Source: Anaerolineae bacterium (GTDB taxonomy: Bacteria > Chloroflexota > Anaerolineae > 4572-78 > J111). From it: a stretch of DNA of 21,913 nt. The stretch is from the NCBI GenBank assembly GCA_020433835.1, contig JAGRBY010000045.1:1-21913 (forward strand), written 5' to 3'. A program made the translations under genes and the position numbers. Under the pieces are notes generated by a model. It saw only the letters and a program-made list of their open reading frames with translations. It was not told the DNA's origin and did no database searches. Of the stretch, positions 1-7,619 are shown one piece after another. Numbering within the stretch: position 1 is the stretch's first letter; each line of letters starts with the position of its first letter.

Positions 1-1
1 A

Positions 2-17
2 GAAGCTGTTTAAAAAG
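2..17 (+). repeat. left terminal inverted repeat of the IS
   Basis: GAAGCTGTTTAAAAAG at the window edge matches the reverse complement of 844-859 with two mismatches. It lies 36 bp upstream of the transposase start codon. Confidence 0.8.
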
Positions 18-53
18 TAGCGGCTATCGGACAAATGAGGTAAAAGATAATGT

Positions 54-842
54 GTGAACAAACAACGATACCCCACCGATATGACCGATAGCCAGTGGGC
101 TATTATCCATGAAATGATCCCACCGGCCAAATCAGGCGGACGACCGCGTAGCCTGGATATGCGCCAGGTCGTCAATGCCATTCTATACATAGTTGTGGGC
201 GGCATCCAATGGCGGATGCTACCTAAAGAATACCCGAAATGGCAAAGTGTGTACCATTACTTTAGAACGTGGCGTGATGATGGAACTTGGCAACGGATCC
301 ACGATACCCTCAGAGCTGAAATACGCCGTAAAGCAGGGCGGCACAAACATCCTACCGCCGCTAGTTTGGACAGTCAAAGTGTCAAAACGGGCACAACCCC
401 AGCCGGCCTGCGCGGTTTTGATGGCGGGAAACAGGTCACCGGTCGGAAACGGCACATCCTGGTTGATACCTGTGGGTTCTTGTTGGCTGTGGTCGTCACC
501 TCGGCCGCTGTTCAGGACCGCGATGGCGCTCGTCTGCTGTTACAAAATCTGGCCGGTTTCTGCAAAAAGCTGCGTCTAATCTGGGTTGATGGCGCGTATC
601 GGGGTTCTTTAGTCGATTGGGTTGCTGATACCTTCTCCTTTCGGCTGAGACCTGTATTACGCCCGGAAGGACAGAAAGGGTTTGTGCTGTTAGCCCGCCG
701 TTGGGTCGTTGAACGCACCTTTGCCTGGTTTGGTTACCATCGGCGTTTGTCCAAAGATTATGAGCGTCTGCCTCAAAGCAGTGAGGCTTTTATTTACATT
801 GCTATGACCCGTCTCATGTTACGCAGGCTTGCTCCTAAATAA
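54..842 (+). CDS. IS5-family DDE transposase
   Basis: This 262-residue protein cuts and joins the ends of its own insertion sequence. The N-terminal part (residues 8-85) is the helix-rich DNA-binding region of IS5-type transposases, with GGRPRS, VNAILY, QWRMLP and the aromatic stretch around YHYFRTWRDDGTW. The catalytic triad is visible as D106 in LDSQSVKT, D179 in WVDGAY and E220 in VVERTFAWF, followed by the HRRLSKDYE signature. The start is GTG, preceded by GAGGT 12 bp upstream; an ATG four bases earlier is out of frame. Length is normal for single-ORF IS5 elements and nothing is broken, so it is probably active. It has no functional link to the neighbouring genes. Confidence 0.95.
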   Translation: MNKQRYPTDMTDSQWAIIHEMIPPAKSGGRPRSLDMRQVVNAILYIVVGGIQWRMLPKEYPKWQSVYHYFRTWRDDGTWQRIHDTLRAEIRRKAGRHKHPTAASLDSQSVKTGTTPAGLRGFDGGKQVTGRKRHILVDTCGFLLAVVVTSAAVQDRDGARLLLQNLAGFCKKLRLIWVDGAYRGSLVDWVADTFSFRLRPVLRPEGQKGFVLLARRWVVERTFAWFGYHRRLSKDYERLPQSSEAFIYIAMTRLMLRRLAPK

Positions 843-843
843 C

Positions 844-859
844 CTTTTAAAACAGTTTC
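844..859 (-). repeat. right terminal inverted repeat of the IS
   Basis: It starts one base after the transposase stop codon, so the gene fills the element almost completely. It pairs with the left repeat at 2-17. Confidence 0.8.
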
Positions 860-865
860 TAAGCG

Positions 866-897
866 TCATCTCCGTAGCTCCTAATCTCCAAATCTCC
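866..897. repeat. four tandem 8-bp units (NNANCTCC)
   Basis: Four consecutive octamers TCATCTCC, GTAGCTCC, TAATCTCC and AAATCTCC follow the IS directly. The last five bases of each fit the pattern ANCTCC closely. This is a short degenerate simple repeat in the non-coding spacer between the IS and the membrane-protein gene. Confidence 0.6.
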
Positions 898-926
898 TGA
901 CGGAAATGTTCGTTTGTGATCAGTTA

Positions 927-969
927 CCGTAAAATCTAAAATTCAAAATATGAATTTTAGATTTTACGG
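927..969. repeat. perfect 19-bp inverted repeat with 5-nt spacer
   Basis: CCGTAAAATCTAAAATTCA is followed by AAATA and then its exact reverse complement. The transcript would form a long AT-rich hairpin. No T-run follows on either strand beyond the arm itself, so it is not a typical intrinsic terminator. It lies 65 bp right of the IS and about 180 bp upstream of the next gene. It may be a small mobile or REP-like element, or a terminator for a gene cut off by the IS. Confidence 0.75.
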
Positions 970-991
970 CGTATCTACACGTGTTTAGGTG

Positions 992-1005
992 AGCACCCAG
1001 GTGCT
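992..1005. repeat. 14-bp palindrome, variant of the GGAACCYRGGTTCC repeat
   Basis: AGCACCCAGGTGCT has the same ACCCAGGT centre and symmetry as the four canonical palindromes in this window, with the outer arms changed in a compensated way. It is in the leader of the large membrane-protein gene. Confidence 0.4.
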
Positions 1006-1147
1006 TGAACAAGAGGCATCGTTTCCGTTATGCTCGTAGGTGTTCGCAGCAAAATTGCCTATCTTTCGGTAGGTGACAGGTAGGCCGGTACTTTGATAAG
1101 CTAAGACTATCTACTTCATCAGATCATAACAAAGCCGTGAGGTTATC

Positions 1148-4100
1148 ATGCGCTGCCCGAAATGCAAACATCCTACTTTTAATCCTTTTACCCCATGTGA
1201 AAATTGCAGCTATAACGGTGATATGGCTCTTTTGCAGGAACTTTCTCATGTCGAATGGTTAGACGGAGAAGAGGTTATCTGGTCGGCCCTGGATCAGCAC
1301 TCTAAAAAACGGATTCGTCATCATTACGACACCCGTAAAAAAGGTATCGAGATTGAACTGGGTTTGCGACTGCCACCTTTTGCAAAGCACGAACTGGCTG
1401 AGGCACATCGTCAGTTATTTTTGTCTAAGGCTCTCTTAGAACGGGTAGAGCAGTGGATTAAAGCCGGTTATGTCGACTCTTCGTCAAGCCAGACCTTTAT
1501 TGAAGAGACGCAAGAGAGTATCGCCATCATTCTCGAACGATTAGATGCGCCAAGTTCCTCTTCTCACCCGATTTCGGAAAAAAATCAACTCAACCTTATA
1601 CAATCTCTCTTCGAAGCTACAGACCGGCTACACAGGTTAAACGCTTTTGTTTCGCAAAAAACAGAAAAAACTGTACGTGCAGCGTTGTTGGCTGAACAAA
1701 CACAGCTTGAAATTAAGCTGGGGCTTCGCGTTCAGCCACAACCGGAACCACTTGTGCCGAAGTCTACAGAGTCTCAATCGGGTACATTGGCGCCCTCTCC
1801 CGTGCGTAACGAGGAGACACCAGAGAACGAATCGTTCGTAGCGACTCAGCCTTTGGAACCTGTAGTTCCACGGATACCTTTACGCGATAGAATTTGGCAG
1901 GCGTTGTTATCAGAACGAACGCTGCAAGGGATGCTCTTTTTGGGTATCTTTCTTTTATTCGCGGCGGCTCTCTCGTTTGTGGTTTGGGGCTGGAAAGATT
2001 TCTCGGCTCCACTGCGCGTGGCTATTCCAACCTCCTTTACGGCCTTTTGTTTTGCTATCGGTTGGTATGTTCGCACAAAAACTCCGATGTATCGATCGGG
2101 GATTGCTCTGAGTGCGATTGCCGCTTTGCTGGTGCCCATTGATTTTTACACTATCTATGTTAACTTTCGTTTTTCGCCTGACGCCTGGCCCACTTTCTGG
2201 CTTATTACGTCACTAGCCAGCTTATTGGTCTATATCATAAGTACCTACCTCATTCGCAGCCGGTTTTTCGGTTATCTGGTAGGTACGGCGGCGGGCAGTA
2301 CAGTTTTAGCTTTAATTCAAGTAGGTCACCAACTTTTTGGATTATCTCTCGATTGGCGTAGTGCGGGTCTGTCTACCCTAGCCTTGTTGCTGACGATAGT
2401 TGGAACGAGACTGACGGACAGCTCTCCTCAAGCTACAAAAAGTGTACGGAACGTGTTTTCCGTTTCATTTGGTTATCTCAGTTTGCTGGCTATGGGCGTC
2501 ATTTTGCCGCTTACTTTCGGTTGGCGCTATCTGCAACGAGACGGTTTTGATACCTTACATCTTGCGTTGGTCATCAATTGGTGGCTGGGCTGTTGTATAT
2601 TTGGCTGGGGTGCGATTACCCATCGAAGCCGGTCGTTAGGAATTATAACTGCCGGCGCGTTGCCAGTTAGTTTGTATCTAACTCAGGATTATGTGTTCCA
2701 TCGGTTCGGAATCAATTCAACCTGGCAGGCATTTGGTTGGGCATGGCTTATTCCTGTTTATTTTATCATCGCCAAGAAATTAGAACGTCTCTCACATGAT
2801 GTCTATCAGTATCACCGCCAGACAGCCATACGAAGCGGCGTAATATTACTGGGCATCACGGCTGTGTGGCCGCTGGTTCAGATCAACACGCATACACTCC
2901 CGGCAGCTGCAACCCATGCCTTATTAGCTGCATCTGTATTGTTGGCGGCACTGCTTTGGCAAAAGCCGTCTTTGCTGTACGGAGCCTCTGCATTTGCCTT
3001 CTCAGCGATGACGTTCGCGATGACAGCGACGGGCCTCGATATAGCTCAACTCAGCGTAGGATGGGCGACCTTGGCGATTGCGCATATTCTTCTGGCGTTA
3101 CGCTTCGGAACCCGGGTTCCCACAAAGACCTTCGCGACGCCAGTAGTGACAGCAGGTTATGGGATCGCCGCACTGAGTATCCTTCCTCCCCTTTTTCCCT
3201 TGGACAACGGATTACTTACGTATGCTTTGAGCAACTGGATTCTCTTAACCGGCTGGGGAGCGTGGTTGGCCTATCGACATTACTCGGGTTTTGAGTGGTT
3301 TAATCGAAAGGACAAACCGCTTTTTCATTGGTTTGCGGCACCGATTTTGCCTCTTTGGCTTTGGATCTTTTCTCGTAATTTCGATTTGCCGGCTAACGTT
3401 CTGCCTTTAGCACTGGCTTTACTTACCTGGTTGATGCTTGGGTTGAGCTATCGGCTAAAACAAATCGAACCCGTTTATCAGTGGCCCTGGTATCTTGTGG
3501 GATTATTTGTAAGTATCGTGGCTCCAATAGTTGCATTTATCCATGCTCCTGCCGACTACGCTCCGGCGCTTACGTTATTGTTGAGCGGTTCTCTTTACTT
3601 TTTGGATGCTTACCTCAATCGCCATTCAAAAGCCTTAGCCGTAGGCGGATTAATAACTTTTTGGGGCTATCTTCTTCTTCTCGAACAATTGGCTCTACCG
3701 ACCGGAGCTATCAATATCGGTGCAACACTGCTCATTGGCTGTTATCTAGCGTTTGGTTTCATCCTTGAGCGGAAAAAGGGAGATCTCTACAGTCATTACT
3801 TTCTTCGCCCTTTGTATGGAGCAAGTCATGTTTTGACCTTATACATACTCCTGCGCATTTATCAACCCATCTTTATCGATCAACTTCTCCATGGCTCTCC
3901 CTGGACTACAGAGCGAGGATTATGGGGAGCTACCACGCACTACTTACTGGCAGCGATTTATGGAATGTGGGCAATACAAACACATCGAGAAAGATGGGGC
4001 CACGGTGCCATCTGGTTATTTGCACTGGGAAGCAGTTTTATCGCCATCACCTTGAGTACCGGTAGTGGCGCTTCAGCAGTTGGCTTTGCTCTGCTAGCGA

Positions 4101-6982
4101 TGGCTTTGCCTCTGACCGAACGCGGATTAAATCGACTGAGACAACATCCCCCATTACCCCGCCGCAACCGCGCACTTATTAGGATAATCTGGTCACTGTA
4201 TCGACGACCACTGCTGATCGCCGGTTGGTCAATCTCTGCCGTTACGATCGGCATAGCTCTATTACGGAATTTATTATGGTTAGGTGGCAGCCACAGCCAA
4301 CAAATCTGGGCAACAATCGCGCTCCTAATGATAACTGCCCTTTATGCGGTTTCGGCCCGTTTATTCCGTCGGCCACTGTTTGTATGGCTCTCAGCAGCCC
4401 TTATCTTCGCTCCCTGGACGATTCTAACGCATTTGGGGTGGTTGACCCCTTACCGGCCTACTTTGCCGGCTTACGGGCTAAGCTGGTTAATTCTTGCCGG
4501 TTTCATGGTATTTACGGCTCAACTTTTAATAACCAAAAAACTGGATGCCTATGCCTTGCCGCTGAAAGTTGTAGCCCACATGCTAACCCCATTTTCTCTT
4601 TTATGGGCAGCCTTCGATATCGAAATTGCCTGTTTGACCATCGGTCTGGCAATCGGGTTCTACACATTCGCGGCTCGACAAGATCACTTAAAATTACCGA
4701 TCGGTGCTAGCCGGTCAACCATTATATGGCGAACAAAATTTATTTATCCTATAGCGGGTCTGGTTCCCATCTGGTCTATCTACATAACCGCCTGGTTGTT
4801 ACCTTCCGCCTCGTTAGAACTGTATGGCTTGCTCCTTATTGTTTTTGGGCCACTAGGGTTGATTGCCGGTCGATGGCTTCGCCACCAGGCTCGTTATGAG
4901 CAAGCTGCTCTTGCCTATGCTTTTCCGGCTTACTGGGTTACCTATACGACGCTTGTAATCGGAACACTGTTGGTGATAGGTGAACCTGCTCTATTAGCGC
5001 TTGTCATTTTGTTTGACGCCATGATGATGATTGTTTCAGCGCGATTATTCAAGCACCCAGTGTGGCTTTATATAGCGACCATACTTACCACCCTTTCACT
5101 TTATTTAGCGCTACAAGAAAGCTCCTGGTCGTTTAATCGCTTTGGCTGGTGGTTAATCGGCTTAGCCTCGATTTACTTGATGCTGGCTTGGTGTCTAAAA
5201 CGGATCCGATTAGATCGCTATAGTCGGCCGTTGTTACAGATGGGCCTAGTCCTTACTTTAGTTAGTTTAATTCCGTCAAGTCTCGATGAAACCGGGGCAA
5301 TGTGGGGCTATGGTGGCGCAGCACTACTCTACACAATTGCGGCTTTTTGGTTGCGTCAACCACCATTTCTGTCTCTTGCTTGTGGGTTCAGCGTAGTCCC
5401 TTATGTCGTGCTACTTCATAACTCCCCTTTGACGGCCGACTACTACGGATTAGCGCTTTTCCCACCGGCCGTTTTAGCACTCATAGCCGGAAACTGGCTT
5501 GACCGGAAATTCGGTTCTATCCAATCTTTTCCGTGGTCAAAGCCGGAGCAATGGCTCTCTGCGATTTTTCTTCGAATACGCACCTGGTGGGCACTTCCCG
5601 TTTATGGGCTAGGGTTAGGGCTAACAACTGTCGCACCATTTTACTGCGAATTTCGATCAGGTGTAATGGCCATTACCTTTATAGCGCAAATGGTTATCTT
5701 CGGATGGGCCTTATATCGCTTCCGATTTATTGTATGGTTAATCGCTATCGCTATCGCCGGACATTGTGCCGCGTTTTTCGCCCTCGCTTCAGTCGAGTGG
5801 TGGCAGCAGTCAAACCCTGCTCAAGCGTGGTTGGGCTTTTTACCTGTGGTTGTACTCACGTTATTAGTCGCAATCATTTTTGATGGTTATGGACGAAGAT
5901 CAAGCCACGATTATAAAAGTTGGGCACAAATACTCTATACACTTGCTCTACTCGATATTGCTTTTGGCCAATGGGTAAGCTTCAATGCGACACTACCCGG
6001 CGTTTTTGTTTCGCTCAGTCACACCGCGCTGCTTGGCACTATGGCCTCGATTCGTCTATCGCGAACTTTAACTTATGTCAGTCTGTTTGCGGGCCTCTTG
6101 GCGGTTGGGCAAAGTGTTATGGCCTGGTCAAAACCCATTGAAACAATGCCAATTGTATTTGCTCAACTAGCGTTTGTATATGGCGTAATAGGGTATGGGC
6201 TTACCTATATTCGAAAACATAGACGTTTCAGCCCCAAATGGATATCAAGAATAGCGTTGTGGGAACTGCCCTGCCAACACTCTGGACTATTTCTATCGTT
6301 TGGAACTCTGGTTTTTACCGGCTGGTTAGGCATCGACCTGATTGGTTGGACGGTCGGCGCGCTGTTGGGGCTACCGTTTAGAAGCCTTGTTGAGATACCG
6401 GTTGTACAAATGACAATCGGCGTGTTTGGATTTCTGGGGCTGTTGTACGTCGCTACAGCGTTTACATATCGGCAAATGCGTCTGGGATATGGGGCTATTG
6501 CGATGCTGTTAGCCGCTTGGATGCTGCACGTATTTTACCTTCAACGATGGGATAGTTTCCGGCATGTGCAGTGGTATGCGATGCCGGCCGGACTATATTT
6601 AGTGAGTGTAGCCTATCTCGAATGGCATCAAGGTAACAAGAATTTTGCGCGATGGCTCGATTACAGCGCTACCCTTCTCATGCTCGGTTCGCTATTTTGG
6701 CAGACGCTGCTCTTTGGCTGGATTTTCGCTTTATTGCTGGGTACGGAAGGGTTAGCGGCTTTCTTCTGGGGTAGTTTCCGGCGACTGCGCCGATTTCTCT
6801 ACACCGGCATGGTTGGCATGATTTTGGCGACGATAGGGCAATTGCTTAATTCACTCCGGTCCATAAATCAGTGGATTGTTTTTGGGTTAATTGGCCTATT
6901 ACTTATTTCAATAGCCGTCATTGTCGAACGAAAACTGGAGCAGATTAAGACCTGGCACGAAGTTCTGGAAACGTGGGAGTAA
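1148..6982 (+). CDS. giant polytopic membrane protein with N-terminal zinc ribbon
   Basis: This 1944-residue protein is of unknown function. Residues 3-20 form a zinc ribbon (CPKC and CENC). Residues 26-200 are soluble and helical, with two similar segments (IEIELGLRLPP near residue 67 and LEIKLGLRVQP near 187). A Pro/Glu/Ser-rich linker follows (about 198-245), then a short amphipathic stretch including LLSERTLQ (about 253-260). From about residue 261 to 1930 the sequence is an almost unbroken series of hydrophobic segments, on the order of fifty membrane spans. Basic residues in the loops and a short charged tail end it. The architecture resembles DUF2157/DUF2339-type multi-span proteins, but twice the usual length of those I know. 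The ATG is supported by GTGAGG 5 bp upstream. The next gene starts 4 bp after the stop, so the two are cotranscribed. Transport, polymer-flipping or signalling roles are all possible; the sequence shows no catalytic motif. Confidence 0.9.
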   Translation: MRCPKCKHPTFNPFTPCENCSYNGDMALLQELSHVEWLDGEEVIWSALDQHSKKRIRHHYDTRKKGIEIELGLRLPPFAKHELAEAHRQLFLSKALLERVEQWIKAGYVDSSSSQTFIEETQESIAIILERLDAPSSSSHPISEKNQLNLIQSLFEATDRLHRLNAFVSQKTEKTVRAALLAEQTQLEIKLGLRVQPQPEPLVPKSTESQSGTLAPSPVRNEETPENESFVATQPLEPVVPRIPLRDRIWQALLSERTLQGMLFLGIFLLFAAALSFVVWGWKDFSAPLRVAIPTSFTAFCFAIGWYVRTKTPMYRSGIALSAIAALLVPIDFYTIYVNFRFSPDAWPTFWLITSLASLLVYIISTYLIRSRFFGYLVGTAAGSTVLALIQVGHQLFGLSLDWRSAGLSTLALLLTIVGTRLTDSSPQATKSVRNVFSVSFGYLSLLAMGVILPLTFGWRYLQRDGFDTLHLALVINWWLGCCIFGWGAITHRSRSLGIITAGALPVSLYLTQDYVFHRFGINSTWQAFGWAWLIPVYFIIAKKLERLSHDVYQYHRQTAIRSGVILLGITAVWPLVQINTHTLPAAATHALLAASVLLAALLWQKPSLLYGASAFAFSAMTFAMTATGLDIAQLSVGWATLAIAHILLALRFGTRVPTKTFATPVVTAGYGIAALSILPPLFPLDNGLLTYALSNWILLTGWGAWLAYRHYSGFEWFNRKDKPLFHWFAAPILPLWLWIFSRNFDLPANVLPLALALLTWLMLGLSYRLKQIEPVYQWPWYLVGLFVSIVAPIVAFIHAPADYAPALTLLLSGSLYFLDAYLNRHSKALAVGGLITFWGYLLLLEQLALPTGAINIGATLLIGCYLAFGFILERKKGDLYSHYFLRPLYGASHVLTLYILLRIYQPIFIDQLLHGSPWTTERGLWGATTHYLLAAIYGMWAIQTHRERWGHGAIWLFALGSSFIAITLSTGSGASAVGFALLAMALPLTERGLNRLRQHPPLPRRNRALIRIIWSLYRRPLLIAGWSISAVTIGIALLRNLLWLGGSHSQQIWATIALLMITALYAVSARLFRRPLFVWLSAALIFAPWTILTHLGWLTPYRPTLPAYGLSWLILAGFMVFTAQLLITKKLDAYALPLKVVAHMLTPFSLLWAAFDIEIACLTIGLAIGFYTFAARQDHLKLPIGASRSTIIWRTKFIYPIAGLVPIWSIYITAWLLPSASLELYGLLLIVFGPLGLIAGRWLRHQARYEQAALAYAFPAYWVTYTTLVIGTLLVIGEPALLALVILFDAMMMIVSARLFKHPVWLYIATILTTLSLYLALQESSWSFNRFGWWLIGLASIYLMLAWCLKRIRLDRYSRPLLQMGLVLTLVSLIPSSLDETGAMWGYGGAALLYTIAAFWLRQPPFLSLACGFSVVPYVVLLHNSPLTADYYGLALFPPAVLALIAGNWLDRKFGSIQSFPWSKPEQWLSAIFLRIRTWWALPVYGLGLGLTTVAPFYCEFRSGVMAITFIAQMVIFGWALYRFRFIVWLIAIAIAGHCAAFFALASVEWWQQSNPAQAWLGFLPVVVLTLLVAIIFDGYGRRSSHDYKSWAQILYTLALLDIAFGQWVSFNATLPGVFVSLSHTALLGTMASIRLSRTLTYVSLFAGLLAVGQSVMAWSKPIETMPIVFAQLAFVYGVIGYGLTYIRKHRRFSPKWISRIALWELPCQHSGLFLSFGTLVFTGWLGIDLIGWTVGALLGLPFRSLVEIPVVQMTIGVFGFLGLLYVATAFTYRQMRLGYGAIAMLLAAWMLHVFYLQRWDSFRHVQWYAMPAGLYLVSVAYLEWHQGNKNFARWLDYSATLLMLGSLFWQTLLFGWIFALLLGTEGLAAFFWGSFRRLRRFLYTGMVGMILATIGQLLNSLRSINQWIVFGLIGLLLISIAVIVERKLEQIKTWHEVLETWE
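3107..3120. repeat. GGAACCCGGGTTCC palindrome
   Basis: A perfect 14-bp palindrome inside the large membrane-protein gene, where it encodes G-T-R-V-P in codon phase 0. See the other copies at 7600, 10421 and 19657. Confidence 0.7.
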
Positions 6983-6986
6983 AAAT

Positions 6987-7550
6987 ATGCACGCCTATTG
7001 GCCTCTAAACCAATTACCAACCAACCTTAATGTTTGGATTGCGACGCTGGCAATTACCCTCAATTTTTTAGCGTGGGGGGGCGTCTTGCTGGCCGCACCG
7101 GAGCCTTATGTAGTCGAGCCTATCCGCGATCCGGAGATCGTCACCTTATTAGAGTATATCCGATCCGATGACCATTCCGGCGAAACGTGGCAGGTCACGC
7201 TCACAGAATTAGAAGCAGAACAGACTATCACCTGGTATCTTCAACGCTACCCCCAAATTCCCTTTGCTCACCCGCGTGTTGAGATCACACCTGATTATAT
7301 CGCTGGTGAAGGGGATGCCACCATTGCCGGTCTGCGGGTCCACGTTGGCGGCAAGGCGCGTATCACGTTATCTGAGGGGCTACCCCAGGTAGAAATTTTG
7401 GCTCTCAATCTGCCCCTTCCCGGTCCAATCCGGCACGCTATTGAGGATGAAATCGAGACTCAACTACGCCGAGCCGATCTCCTACCGGTTCGCTTTTCGA
7501 CAGCCGAATGGCAAGATGGTCAGGTGGTAGTTCGTGGTGTAATACGGTAA
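6987..7550 (+). CDS. small membrane-anchored or secreted protein, DUF2993/LmeA-like pattern
   Basis: A 187-residue protein encoded 4 bp after the giant membrane protein. One hydrophobic segment (about residues 15-36) acts as a signal peptide or anchor, so the rest is outside the cytoplasm. The remainder alternates beta strands, beginning VTLTELEAEQTITWYL, then ITPDYIAGEGDATIAG and LPQVEILALNLPLPG, then an amphipathic helix and a last strand QVVVRGVIR. This succession resembles DUF2993-type lipid-binding folds, but I assign it only by pattern. The start chosen is ATG 6987 with GGGAG 7 bp upstream; an earlier in-frame start at 6921 would overlap the upstream gene by 62 bases and place charged residues before the signal. 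The pairing suggests a job at the membrane surface with its neighbour. Confidence 0.8.
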   Translation: MHAYWPLNQLPTNLNVWIATLAITLNFLAWGGVLLAAPEPYVVEPIRDPEIVTLLEYIRSDDHSGETWQVTLTELEAEQTITWYLQRYPQIPFAHPRVEITPDYIAGEGDATIAGLRVHVGGKARITLSEGLPQVEILALNLPLPGPIRHAIEDEIETQLRRADLLPVRFSTAEWQDGQVVVRGVIR

Positions 7551-7569
7551 TATCGACTTACAGGATCAA

Positions 7570-7598
7570 AAAAGCGGGTGTAGAGCACACCCGCTTTT
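7570..7598. terminator. bidirectional intrinsic terminator
   Basis: A 12-bp perfect stem (AAAAGCGGGTGT with ACACCCGCTTTT) closes on a 5-nt loop. A-run on one side and T-run on the other make it work on both strands. It sits between the convergent ends of the membrane-protein operon (stop 7550) and the parB gene (stop 7620), and probably ends both transcripts. Confidence 0.9.
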
Positions 7599-7599
7599 G

Positions 7600-7613
7600 G
7601 GAACCCAGGTTCC
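7600..7613. repeat. GGAACCCAGGTTCC palindrome next to parB
   Basis: A palindrome with central CA, located between the terminator and the parB stop codon, in non-coding DNA. It is the only canonical copy outside a gene. A ParB-binding site is one possible role. Confidence 0.7.
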
Positions 7614-7619
7614 TAAAAC

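Larger units (their letters stand above)
2..859 (+). mobile_element. IS5-family insertion sequence (IS427-like ends)
   Basis: The element carries one transposase gene (54-842) between imperfect terminal inverted repeats. The left end reads GAAGCTGTTTAAAAAG and the right end, on the minus strand, GAAACTGTTTTAAAAG; they match at 14 of 16 positions. The base before the left end is A (position 1), and TA follows the right end (860-861), so a 2-bp TA target duplication is possible, as is usual for IS427-group elements; the first base of the left copy would lie outside the window. The element looks intact and recent: no stop or frameshift interrupts the transposase. Confidence 0.85.

Noticed and set aside
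862..1147. A known riboswitch in the leader of the giant membrane-protein gene.
   Set aside because: CCTATC/GGTAGG and other small stems are present, but no conserved core of a riboswitch class that I know could be matched.
6921..7550. Longer version of the small anchored protein starting at 6921.
   Set aside because: It overlaps the giant gene by 62 bases and puts a charged, tryptophan-rich stretch before the signal segment. The ATG at 6987 has a well placed ribosome binding site.
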